DNA of 6,072 nucleotides. Origin: an uncultured Bacilli bacterium. GTDB lineage: Bacteria; Bacillota_I; Bacilli_A; RFN20; CAG-826. The stretch covers positions 1-6,072 of the forward strand of contig CAKPJO010000096.1 in NCBI GenBank assembly GCA_934162685.1. Reading direction: 5' to 3'. Positions 1 to 5,776 of the stretch are shown piece after piece; the first letter of the stretch is position 1; the number at the start of each line of letters is the position of its first letter. The notes under the pieces were generated by a model. The model searched no databases and had not been told where the DNA came from. It worked only from the letters and a program-made list of their open reading frames with translations. The position numbers and the translations under genes were made by a program.

Positions 1-861
1 ATGATATTTGATGCCCATACTGATGTTTTGTTTGATATTATAAATGAAAATCATTCTTTTGATTATCATTTAAATGAAATGGAATATTATCATGGAGCGG
101 TATTGAATTATTATTTTAAGGGGAATGAATCATATAGTTCATTCCTTTTTGTGTTAGAGCGAATTAAACAATTTTATAATAATAATTGTGACACATTAAT
201 TAAGAGACATTTTATTTTAGGAATAGAAGGATTAGGACCTCTTAAATATTTAAAAGATATTAAAACACTTCATGATGCTGGAATTAGAATAGTTACTTTA
301 ACTTGGAATGATATGAACAAAATTGCAACAGGCACATATCAAAATAAATTAAGAGGTTTAACTGCTTTTGGAAAGAAAGTACTAAAAAAGTTGAAAGAGT
401 ATAACATTGTTTTAGATTTATCTCATTTAAATGAAAAATCATTTTATGATGTTATTAATTCCTATGATGGACCGATGATTGTTAGTCATTCTAATATAAA
501 ATGTTTAAAAAGAGATGAAAGAAATTTAAGTAAAAATCAATTGAAGCAATTATTAAAAAGAAGAATATTAGTTGGTGTTAATTCTTATTCAAACTTTGCC
601 GGAAAAACAATAGATGATTTTATAAATATAATTGTTTGTTTAAAAAAGTATATTGGAATTGATTTGATATGTTTAGGATTAGATTTTGATTATTATTTAG
701 CAAATACTATCAAAATAGGAGCGGTTAAAGGATTACAAACACCTAAAGATATTCCTAACATTCTTAAATTGTTGAAACAAAATGGATTTAAGGAAAAAGA
801 AATAAAAAAAATTTTTTATGAAAATATAATTAATTTCTTTAAAAGTTCACTCATTTTGTGA
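1..861 (+). CDS. Membrane dipeptidase family (peptidase M19) metallohydrolase
   Basis: This is a zinc-dependent dipeptidase of the renal dipeptidase/M19 family, probably cytoplasmic because no signal peptide is visible. The binuclear metal site can be read directly: H6-x-D8 in the opening FDAHTD motif, E76 in GIEG, H142 in DLSHL and H163 in VSHSN. The two His are 21 residues apart, as in the mammalian enzyme. R174 and D228 (GLDFD) match the conserved substrate and catalytic positions. Residues 100-103 read LTWN, where the mammalian enzyme has LTHN; I recall Trp as common in bacterial members. At 286 residues the protein is slightly short for the family. The ATG is the first base of the window, so its ribosome binding site is unseen and a longer start cannot be excluded, but family members usually begin a few residues before the FDAH motif. 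It ends in TGA, 31 bp before whiA, and is probably cotranscribed with it. The substrate is unknown; small peptides or D-amino-acid dipeptides are possible. Confidence 0.88.
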   Translation: MIFDAHTDVLFDIINENHSFDYHLNEMEYYHGAVLNYYFKGNESYSSFLFVLERIKQFYNNNCDTLIKRHFILGIEGLGPLKYLKDIKTLHDAGIRIVTLTWNDMNKIATGTYQNKLRGLTAFGKKVLKKLKEYNIVLDLSHLNEKSFYDVINSYDGPMIVSHSNIKCLKRDERNLSKNQLKQLLKRRILVGVNSYSNFAGKTIDDFINIIVCLKKYIGIDLICLGLDFDYYLANTIKIGAVKGLQTPKDIPNILKLLKQNGFKEKEIKKIFYENIINFFKSSLIL

Positions 862-892
862 TAATATATATGAACATTGCGAGGTGAATAAA

Positions 893-1858
893 ATGGAAAA
901 CGAAATATCTTTTACTTCTTTAGTTAAACAAGAAATCGCTTCGCATGAATTTGATAGTAATAAATTAAGAGCCATACTTTCTGCTTTTAGTAAAATCAAT
1001 GGCCGTTTAAGTATTCAAAATGATGGAGATAAGATAATATTACAAACTGAAAATGCTAAAGTGGCTAAGTTTATTTTTAAAGGATTGCAAGTCCGTTACA
1101 AAATTTCTCCGCGTTTTGCTTATTTAAAAAGTATGCATTTTAAGAAAAATATTATTTACAATGTTATTGTAGAGCAAAAAGTTGATGAAATACTTAAGGA
1201 TTTGGAAATGCTATCTTTTGAAGGAAATACTAAATCGTTTGTAAGAAGTGAAGAAAGTTTAGAAGGCTTTTTAATAGGAGCATTTTTAGCTTCAGGATCA
1301 GTTAATAGTCCCTATAGTTCTAATTACCATTTAGAAGTTTCTACAATAGATGAAGAACTAGCAAAATATATTTCTAATATTATGGAACGAGTAAAATATA
1401 TTGAATTTACTCCCCGTATTATAAAAAGAAGAAATCATTATGTTGTATATTTAAAAAAAAGTGATCAAATTGCCGATTTCCTTAAAATGATTGATGCTTC
1501 TAATTGTTGTTTAGAATATGAAGATGTAAGAATTAATCGTGATTATAATAATAATGATAATCGTTTACAAATATGCACGGACGCAAATATGTTTAGAACT
1601 GTTCAATCGGCACAAAAACAAATAGATGATATCAAACTCATCGATAAAATGGTGGGATTAAAAAACATTGGAAATGAAAAACTTATAGCTTTAGCAGAAT
1701 TACGTTTAGAACATGAAGGTGCATCCATGATTGAATTAGCGGAACTTTTAAGTGAAAAATTAGAAAAAACTATTTCTAAATCGAGTGTAAATCACATGTT
1801 TAGGGCAATAAAAGAAAAAGCTAATATGTACAGGAAGGAAGATAATATCAATGAATAG
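893..1858 (+). CDS. whiA: WhiA family DNA-binding regulator
   Basis: WhiA is a DNA-binding protein of Gram-positive bacteria: a sporulation regulator in Streptomyces, and linked to cell division and chromosome segregation in Bacillus. Three parts are visible in the 321-residue product: an N-terminal WhiA domain (about 1-85), a degenerate LAGLIDADG homing-endonuclease-like domain with the GAFLASGSVNSP motif (129-140), and a C-terminal helix-turn-helix (about 225-310) with the RTVQSAQKQ and ISKSSVNH signatures. In most homologues the latter reads SVNHRLRK; here it is SVNHMFRA. An in-frame GTG at 884 would add three residues, but it lies inside the Shine-Dalgarno sequence GAGGTG (881-886), which is 6 nt from the ATG at 893, so I place the start there. 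No convincing separate promoter was found. The 3' end overlaps the next gene by 8 bp. The usual rapZ-yvcK partners are not visible upstream; a dipeptidase takes that place. Confidence 0.96.
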   Translation: MENEISFTSLVKQEIASHEFDSNKLRAILSAFSKINGRLSIQNDGDKIILQTENAKVAKFIFKGLQVRYKISPRFAYLKSMHFKKNIIYNVIVEQKVDEILKDLEMLSFEGNTKSFVRSEESLEGFLIGAFLASGSVNSPYSSNYHLEVSTIDEELAKYISNIMERVKYIEFTPRIIKRRNHYVVYLKKSDQIADFLKMIDASNCCLEYEDVRINRDYNNNDNRLQICTDANMFRTVQSAQKQIDDIKLIDKMVGLKNIGNEKLIALAELRLEHEGASMIELAELLSEKLEKTISKSSVNHMFRAIKEKANMYRKEDNINE

Positions 1859-2072
1859 TATAAGCACTAATGCTCAATTAGGGAAAAGAATAGAATACTT
1901 GCGCAAATTAAAAGGATGGTCTCAAGAGGACCTATCTTTGGAAAGCAATGTGAATAAAAATTATATTTGTGATTTAGAAAATGGTAGAAGAAATCCTAGT
2001 TTGATGATTTTAGTACGTATTGCCCATGCTTTAAAAATAACACTTCAAATTTTATTTCAAGGTATTGAGTGA
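1851..2072 (+). CDS. Small XRE-family helix-turn-helix regulator
   Basis: This 73-residue protein is almost entirely one Cro/C1-type (HTH_3) DNA-binding domain at residues 11-66. It has the typical W-S-Q-E-D-L turn into helix 2, recognition-helix region NVNKNYICDLENGRRNPS and closing segment LVRIAHALKI. Its size and form resemble stand-alone controllers such as those of restriction-modification systems, but no such genes are nearby. The ATG overlaps the last 8 bp of whiA in another frame. A GGAAGG Shine-Dalgarno at 1833-1838 is 12 nt upstream, somewhat distant, so coupling to whiA translation is likely. The gene occupies the slot that crh fills in Bacillus. Its 3' end runs 21 bp into the convergent clpP gene. 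The target is unknown; the 19-bp palindrome before pgk is a candidate by proximity only. Confidence 0.9.
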   Translation: MNSISTNAQLGKRIEYLRKLKGWSQEDLSLESNVNKNYICDLENGRRNPSLMILVRIAHALKITLQILFQGIE

Positions 2073-2642
2073 TATAACTTCATCAATTAATCCATATTCT
2101 TTAGCTTCTAAACTAGACATGAAATAGTCGCGATCGGTATCTTTCGCGATTTTTTTTATGTTTTGTCCAGTATGATTGGCAAGCATTTGATTTAATTTGT
2201 TTTTTAAGTATAAATATCTTTTAGTCATTATTTCAATATCGCTGACTTGTCCTTGTGAACCGCCAAGAGGTTGATGAATCATGATTTCTGTGTTTTCTAA
2301 AGCAAACCTTTTTCCTTTATCACCACTAGAAAGTAAAAATGCGCCCATTGATGCACATAGACCAATTCCAATTGTGGATATTGGACATTCAACTTTTTTC
2401 ATAATATCATAGATGGCTAATCCAGCATAAATGGAACCACCAGGAGAATTAATGTAAATTGTGATTGGTTCGGCTTGATCTTTAGCGTTTAAAAATAATA
2501 TTTCCGCAACAACAAGTGCTGCTAACTGGTCGGTAATTTCGTCATTAATCATTATTATTCTTTGTTCAAGAAGTAAAGAAAAAATATCTTTGCTTTCTTT
2601 CCCGTCATAATTATTAGTAATAATAGTTGGAATTATTGGCAT
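2052..2642 (-). CDS. clpP: ATP-dependent Clp protease proteolytic subunit ClpP
   Basis: ClpP is the serine peptidase whose tetradecameric barrel degrades proteins unfolded by Clp ATPases in the cytoplasm. The 196-residue product has the full catalytic triad: S98 in GLCASMGAF, H123 in MIHQPLGG and D172 in TDRDYFMS. The oxyanion-hole segment INSPGGS (65-70) and the ALENTEIMIHQP stretch are also clear. Length is normal for the family. The ATG (2642-2640, reading leftwards) follows a strong AAAGGAGAG Shine-Dalgarno (2656-2648) with 5-nt spacing. The gene is divergent from pgk and convergent with the XRE gene, with which it shares its last 21 bp. Neither CtsR heptad repeats nor a CIRCE element was seen upstream, so the usual stress regulators of clpP in Bacillota are not evident. 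A dedicated terminator is not obvious. The Clp ATPase partner is not in the window. Confidence 0.98.
   Translation of the reverse strand: MPIIPTIITNNYDGKESKDIFSLLLEQRIIMINDEITDQLAALVVAEILFLNAKDQAEPITIYINSPGGSIYAGLAIYDIMKKVECPISTIGIGLCASMGAFLLSSGDKGKRFALENTEIMIHQPLGGSQGQVSDIEIMTKRYLYLKNKLNQMLANHTGQNIKKIAKDTDRDYFMSSLEAKEYGLIDEVISLNTLK
2126..2157 (+). terminator. Rightward intrinsic terminator inside clpP, antisense to it
   Basis: TCGCGA at 2128-2133 pairs with TCGCGA at 2144-2149 around a 10-nt loop. The stem extends outward by a G-U and an A-U pair, and eight consecutive T follow at 2150-2157. This is terminator form on the + strand only; on the - strand the hairpin lacks a U-run. It lies 54 bp past the XRE stop codon, where the whiA-XRE transcript needs to end. 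The same bases encode the ClpP D-R-D catalytic segment and the K-K-I residues, so coding constraint alone could have produced it. Confidence 0.55.
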
Positions 2643-2680
2643 TTTATCTCTCCTTTACTTAAATGATAGACGAAAAACTT

Positions 2681-2698
2681 TTATTTATTCATAAATAA
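2681..2698. repeat. 18-bp inverted repeat at predicted clpP start site
   Basis: TTATTTAT (2681-2688) and ATAAATAA (2691-2698) form a perfect 8-bp inverted repeat with a 2-nt centre. It overlaps the predicted clpP -10 box and transcription start, an operator-like position. It consists only of A and T in an AT-rich region, so chance is a serious alternative. Confidence 0.3.
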
Positions 2699-2722
2699 TA
2701 ATAAAAACCATTATTAATTCAA
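2695..2722 (-). promoter_or_regulatory. Predicted clpP promoter
   Basis: Read on the - strand, a TTGAAT -35 box (2722-2717) and a TATTAT -10 box (2700-2695) are separated by 16 nt. This would start the transcript near 2688, about 45 nt ahead of the clpP ATG. Both hexamers are reasonable sigma-A matches, but AT-rich DNA yields such matches easily. Confidence 0.45.
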
Positions 2723-2737
2723 TATTTTGTTAATTTG

Positions 2738-2766
2738 TTTCATTTTTACTAAAGTTGTATTATAAT
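2738..2766 (+). promoter_or_regulatory. Predicted pgk-tpiA promoter
   Basis: A perfect TATAAT -10 box lies at 2761-2766. With 17-nt spacing the -35 position reads TTTCAT, a weak match; the region upstream is T-rich. The start would be near 2773, giving a leader of about 42 nt before the pgk ATG at 2815. The perfect -10 and the strong Shine-Dalgarno downstream suit a highly expressed glycolytic operon. Confidence 0.65.
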
Positions 2767-2778
2767 GTTTATCGGTTG

Positions 2779-2797
2779 GTACTAATATTATTAGTAC
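2779..2797. promoter_or_regulatory. 19-bp perfect palindrome, candidate operator or 5'-UTR hairpin for pgk
   Basis: GTACTAATATTATTAGTAC is perfectly symmetrical, with 9-bp arms around a central T. After one mismatch two further pairs continue outside (2776-2777 with 2799-2800). It lies at roughly +7 to +25 of the predicted pgk transcript, a place where a bound repressor would block elongation. In RNA it could form a 7-bp stem with a 5-nt loop, ending 3 nt before the GAAGGAGAG ribosome binding site. It does not resemble the CggR, CcpA or Rex consensus. The cognate factor is unknown. Confidence 0.6.
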
Positions 2798-2814
2798 AAA
2801 GAAGGAGAGTTTTT

Positions 2815-4017
2815 ATGAAAACAGTAAAAGATTTAAATGTTGCTGGTAAACGCGTATTAGTACGTTGTGATTTTAATGTCCCTTTAAAAGATGGACAAAT
2901 TAGAGATGACAACCGTATTGTTCAAGCTTTACCTACAATCAAAGAACTTATTTCTAAAGGCGCAAAGGTTATTTTAATGAGCCATTTAGGAAAAATCGAT
3001 CACAAAGATCCAGTTAAGTTAGCAGAAGGAAAAGCAAAAAATACTTTAGCTCCAGTTGCAGTACGCTTAGGTGAATTACTAGGAAAAGAAGTTGCTTTCT
3101 GTCCTGAGACACGTGGTGAAACATTAAAGGCTGCAGTTGACGCTTTAAAAGACGGGGATGTCTTACTTGTTCAAAATACTCGTTTTGAAAAAGGCGAAAC
3201 AAAGAATGATCCAGAATTATCTAAAGAATGGGCTAGCTTAGCAGATGCATTTGTTATGGATGCTTTTGGCTCTGCTCATCGTGCTCACGCATCTACATAT
3301 GGTGTTCCTGAAATTTTAAAAGCAGAAGGAAAAGAAGTTGCTATTGGTTTCTTAGTTGAAAAAGAAGTAGTTAATCTTTCAAAAGTAGTTGAATGCGAAG
3401 ACAGACCATATTTAGCTATTTTAGGAGGCTTTAAAGTTTCTGATAAAATTAAAGTTATTAATTCTTTATTAAAGAAATGCGATAAGATTATTATTGGCGG
3501 CGCTATGGCATACACATTTGCTAAGGCATTAGGTGGAAAAGTTGGTGTTTCTCCAGTTGAAGAAGACCAATTAGATTATGCTAGAGAAATGTATGCATCT
3601 GGTAAAATTTTATTACCAGTTGATAGTGTTTGTGCAAATGATTTTGATAATCCAACTGAAATTAAAACAGTTCCAACAAATGATATTCCTGATGGATTTG
3701 AAGGATTAGATATCGGACCAAAAACTCGTGAACTCTATACTAAAGAAATTGAAAAAGCAAAAACAATTTTCTGGAATGGACCAATGGGTGTATTCGAAAA
3801 AGAAGCTTATCAAGCTGGTACAATTGCTGTTTGTAAGGCTTGTGCAGAATTAAAAGGTAAAGCATTTACAGTTATTGGTGGTGGAGACTCTGCTGCTGCT
3901 TGTAAACAATTTGGCTATAACAATGAATTCTCACACGTTTCAACTGGTGGCGGTGCTTCCCTTGAAATGATTGAAAATGATGGCCATTTACCTGGTATTG
4001 ATGTAATAGGTGACTAA
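2815..4017 (+). CDS. pgk: Phosphoglycerate kinase
   Basis: This glycolytic enzyme transfers phosphate from 1,3-bisphosphoglycerate to ADP in the cytoplasm. The 400-residue product is full length. The N-terminal substrate domain shows RCDFNVP (D19, N21), R34, SHLG (H57), NTRFEKGE (R123) and SAHRAHAS (R156). The C-terminal nucleotide domain shows GPMGVFE (E328), GGGDSAAA (D358) and HVSTGGGAS. Two departures are visible. SHLG is followed by K60, where many PGKs have a substrate-binding Arg; Lys is also known here in low-GC relatives. The LGGAKVSDKI segment reads LGGFKVSDKI, putting F206 next to nucleotide-site lysine K207. The ATG at 2815 is chosen because GAAGGAGAG (2801-2809) is 5 nt upstream. 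Extension to a TTG at 2755 would run through the promoter. It is first in an operon with tpiA, 2 bp downstream. gapA and cggR, its usual upstream neighbours in Bacilli, are absent. Confidence 0.98.
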   Translation: MKTVKDLNVAGKRVLVRCDFNVPLKDGQIRDDNRIVQALPTIKELISKGAKVILMSHLGKIDHKDPVKLAEGKAKNTLAPVAVRLGELLGKEVAFCPETRGETLKAAVDALKDGDVLLVQNTRFEKGETKNDPELSKEWASLADAFVMDAFGSAHRAHASTYGVPEILKAEGKEVAIGFLVEKEVVNLSKVVECEDRPYLAILGGFKVSDKIKVINSLLKKCDKIIIGGAMAYTFAKALGGKVGVSPVEEDQLDYAREMYASGKILLPVDSVCANDFDNPTEIKTVPTNDIPDGFEGLDIGPKTRELYTKEIEKAKTIFWNGPMGVFEKEAYQAGTIAVCKACAELKGKAFTVIGGGDSAAACKQFGYNNEFSHVSTGGGASLEMIENDGHLPGIDVIGD

Positions 4018-4019
4018 TT

Positions 4020-4784
4020 ATGAAATCAAATAGAACAAAATTATTACTTGGCAACTGGAAAATGAATAAAACTATCAAAGAAGCAAAAGCTTTTGCTAAA
4101 GATAGTGTTGAAATTTATCAACTAGCCAAAGAAAAAGGTATTGAAATTGGTGTTGCTCCTACATTTTTATGTTTAGAAGCAGTTAAAAAGATTAATCCAG
4201 ATATGATTGTTGCCGCTCAAAATCTTCATTATGAAGATCATGGTGCTTATACTGGTGAAATTTCTATTCCAATGTTAAAAGAAATTGGCATTGATTGGTC
4301 TATTATTGGACACTCTGAACGTCGTCAATATAATGGTGAATCATCTTTATCTTGTAATCGTAAAATTTTAGCAATGATTGCTAATAACATGGTTCCTGTT
4401 TATTGCTGTGGTGAAACACTTGAAGAATTTGAAAGTGGAATTACCAAGGCTATTGTTCGTGACCAAATTAGAATTGGTTTAGCAGGCGTAGAAGCTGAAA
4501 AAGCAAAAAATATCGTTGTGGCTTATGAACCAATTTGGTCTATTGGAACTGGTGTTAATGCTTCAAAAGAGATTGCAGAAGAAGTTTGTGCTTTCATTCG
4601 TGAAGTATTAACTGAAATGTTTGGTAGTGTTGCTAATGAAATTAGAATTCTTTATGGCGGTTCAGTAAAACCTGAAAACGTTAAAGACTATTTAAGTATG
4701 AAAGATATCGATGGCGCTTTAGTAGGCGGAGCATCATTAAAAGTCGACTCTTTCAAAGCTTTATTAGAAAATATTATTGACTAA
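4020..4784 (+). CDS. tpiA: Triosephosphate isomerase
   Basis: TpiA interconverts dihydroxyacetone phosphate and glyceraldehyde 3-phosphate as a cytoplasmic dimer. All core catalytic residues are present in the 254-residue product: N12 and K14 in LGNWKMN, H98 in GHSERR, and the catalytic base E170 in AYEPIW. The phosphate-binding YGGSVKPEN (212-220) and LVGGASLK (234-241) motifs are intact. The mobile loop 6 reads PIWSIGTGVNAS, so its C-terminal hinge is V-N-A where K-T-A or K-S-type hinges are common. The ATG begins 2 bp after the pgk stop, with AGGTGA (4008-4013) as Shine-Dalgarno inside the end of pgk, so the two genes are cotranscribed and probably translationally coupled. pgm and eno, which commonly follow in Bacilli, are missing; a terminator comes next. 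Confidence 0.98.
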   Translation: MKSNRTKLLLGNWKMNKTIKEAKAFAKDSVEIYQLAKEKGIEIGVAPTFLCLEAVKKINPDMIVAAQNLHYEDHGAYTGEISIPMLKEIGIDWSIIGHSERRQYNGESSLSCNRKILAMIANNMVPVYCCGETLEEFESGITKAIVRDQIRIGLAGVEAEKAKNIVVAYEPIWSIGTGVNASKEIAEEVCAFIREVLTEMFGSVANEIRILYGGSVKPENVKDYLSMKDIDGALVGGASLKVDSFKALLENIID

Positions 4785-4848
4785 TTAATAAATAAAATAC
4801 TTTTAAATAGATTGTAGTAATACTGAAAATCAAAGTGTAAAGAAACTT

Positions 4849-4889
4849 AAAGGTTGGATATTAACTATCTGGCCTTTTTATTTTCTTCT
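4849..4889 (+). terminator. Intrinsic terminator of the pgk-tpiA operon
   Basis: Bases 4849-4860 pair with 4866-4877 over 12 consecutive positions, three of them adjacent G-U wobbles, around the 5-nt loop TTAAC. A T-rich run (4875-4889) follows. It is 64 bp after the tpiA stop. Nothing else of note was seen between 4785 and 4848. Confidence 0.85.
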
Positions 4890-4959
4890 AGTACATAGAT
4901 TTTTAATTATTTTGGTAATAACAAATAATGAAGATAGTAAATTTTGTTAATCTTTATGT

Positions 4960-4988
4960 TATTAGTTTTAAAAATGGAAAAACTAATA
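4960..4988. promoter_or_regulatory. 10-bp inverted repeat spanning the -35/spacer of the BI-1 gene promoter
   Basis: TATTAGTTTT (4960-4969) and AAAACTAATA (4979-4988) are perfect inverted repeats with a 9-nt centre. The right arm ends directly against the TATAAT -10 box of the downstream gene, so a protein bound here would cover the RNA polymerase site. The arms contain the same TATTAGT/ACTAATA 7-mers as the palindrome before pgk, in the opposite relative orientation. Confidence 0.45.
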
Positions 4989-4994
4989 TATAAT
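4989..4994 (+). promoter_or_regulatory. Predicted -10 box for the BI-1 family gene
   Basis: TATAAT matches the sigma-A consensus exactly and lies 28 bp before the ATG. No good -35 hexamer is seen at 16-18 nt upstream, because that region is taken up by the inverted repeat arms. The promoter may therefore be weak or depend on an activator. The transcript would have a short leader of about 20 nt. Confidence 0.5.
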
Positions 4995-5022
4995 AATTTT
5001 ATTCAAGGAGGTTTTAGTACTT

Positions 5023-5706
5023 ATGGAATACGATTCAACTATATCACAAACAAGTGAATTTTCATTAGCGAAAGTATTTGGTTGGTTATTTATGGCGTTA
5101 GGAGTAACAGCTTTGACATCTTATGGATTTGCAGTTTTATTAGCATCAGGCTTTATTTCCTCGGATGCTTATTTGATAATTTTGATTTCTGCAATTGTGT
5201 TGATGCTTGTTGAAACATTTGTTATTCAGTATCGTGTGCTTAGAAGTGGAAAGTCTTTAACAGTTCCGTTTGTTATTTACGCTATTACGATGGGACTTAT
5301 GATGTCGTCTATTGTTTTGGTGATTGATAGTAAACTATTGATAGTATCATTTGGCATATCAGCTGCGTTATTTGGCGTAATGGCTTTATATGGATATTTA
5401 TCAAAACGATCATTAAGCAGAATGGCTAGTATGTGTTTTGTTCTATTTTTAGGAGCCTTAATTATTAGCTTAATAAATATTTTCTTACAAAGCACAACAA
5501 TAGACTGGATTGTGTCATTTGTCACATTTGGAGTGATTATGCTATTTATTAGCATTGATATGTGGCGTATCAAAACCATTGCGGAATCTGGCGCAAATTC
5601 TAAAAACATATGCCAATATTGTGCGTTTGAACTTTATATTGATTTTATGTATTTGTTTATGCGCGTATTACAGTATGTAGCAATCTTCTCTTCAAACAGA
5701 AGATAA
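5023..5706 (+). CDS. Bax inhibitor-1 (BI-1/YetJ, UPF0005) family membrane protein
   Basis: This 227-residue polytopic inner-membrane protein has about seven hydrophobic spans, starting near residues 18-43, 48-70, 80-101, 105-124, 135-155, 161-180 and 205-223. Family signatures include a charged entry into the first span (LAKVFGWLFMALG), the ALYGYLSKRSLSRM loop (121-134) and the ending ELYIDFMYLFMRVL. D179 and D207, in the last two helical regions, fit the paired aspartates that form the pH-sensing di-aspartyl site of Bacillus YetJ, a calcium-leak protein. In bacteria the physiological role is poorly known. The ATG at 5023 follows AAGGAGG (5005-5011) with a rather long 11-nt spacing; no better in-frame start exists. 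The gene stands alone between two terminators. Identification to family is good; a specific function is not assignable. Confidence 0.85.
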   Translation: MEYDSTISQTSEFSLAKVFGWLFMALGVTALTSYGFAVLLASGFISSDAYLIILISAIVLMLVETFVIQYRVLRSGKSLTVPFVIYAITMGLMMSSIVLVIDSKLLIVSFGISAALFGVMALYGYLSKRSLSRMASMCFVLFLGALIISLINIFLQSTTIDWIVSFVTFGVIMLFISIDMWRIKTIAESGANSKNICQYCAFELYIDFMYLFMRVLQYVAIFSSNRR

Positions 5707-5731
5707 AAAGCAACATAAATTTTTTTGAATT

Positions 5732-5755
5732 AAACTCGTGAAAACGAGTTTTTTT
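5732..5755 (+). terminator. Intrinsic terminator of the BI-1 family gene
   Basis: AAACTCGT (5732-5739) pairs perfectly with ACGAGTTT (5744-5751) around a GAAA tetraloop, and T continues to 5755 with more T after one C. It is 25 bp after the stop codon and isolates this gene from the rRNA promoters downstream. Confidence 0.88.
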
Positions 5756-5761
5756 CTTTTC

Positions 5762-5776
5762 CTTATATTATATAAG
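5762..5776. repeat. 15-bp AT-rich palindrome between terminator and rRNA promoters
   Basis: CTTATAT-T-ATATAAG is a perfect inverted repeat with a single central base. It lies just past the terminator and about 90 bp before the first rRNA promoter. No role can be assigned; apart from the palindrome and an A-rich tract, bases 5761-5844 hold nothing recognisable. Confidence 0.3.

Noticed and set aside
884..892. GTG start for whiA three codons upstream
   Set aside because: The GTG is part of the GAGGTG Shine-Dalgarno that serves the ATG at 893.
2031..2061. Leftward terminator for clpP at its stop codon
   Set aside because: CTTgAAAT-AAA-ATTTgAAG followed by TGTTATTTTT has only 7 AT-rich pairs and a G-G mismatch, too weak to claim.
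2755..2814. 20-residue N-terminal extension of pgk from a TTG
   Set aside because: It would overlap the TATAAT box and the palindrome, and has no ribosome binding site. The ATG at 2815 has an excellent one and gives the family's normal N-terminus.
3014..3515. Leftward open frames inside pgk (3014-3202 and 3285-3515)
   Set aside because: Antisense shadows of a strongly conserved gene, without family features or ribosome binding sites.
3872..4078. Leftward open frame across the pgk/tpiA junction
   Set aside because: Antisense to two well-supported genes; the translation shows no recognisable domain.
4916..4964. Inverted repeat TAATAACA/TGTTATTA before the BI-1 gene
   Set aside because: Eight AT-rich pairs separated by 33 nt are expected by chance in this composition, and the right arm overlaps the better-placed repeat at 4960-4988.
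5277..5609. 110-residue leftward frame inside the BI-1 family gene
   Set aside because: Antisense shadow; the sense frame has clear membrane spans and family motifs with its own promoter, Shine-Dalgarno and terminator.
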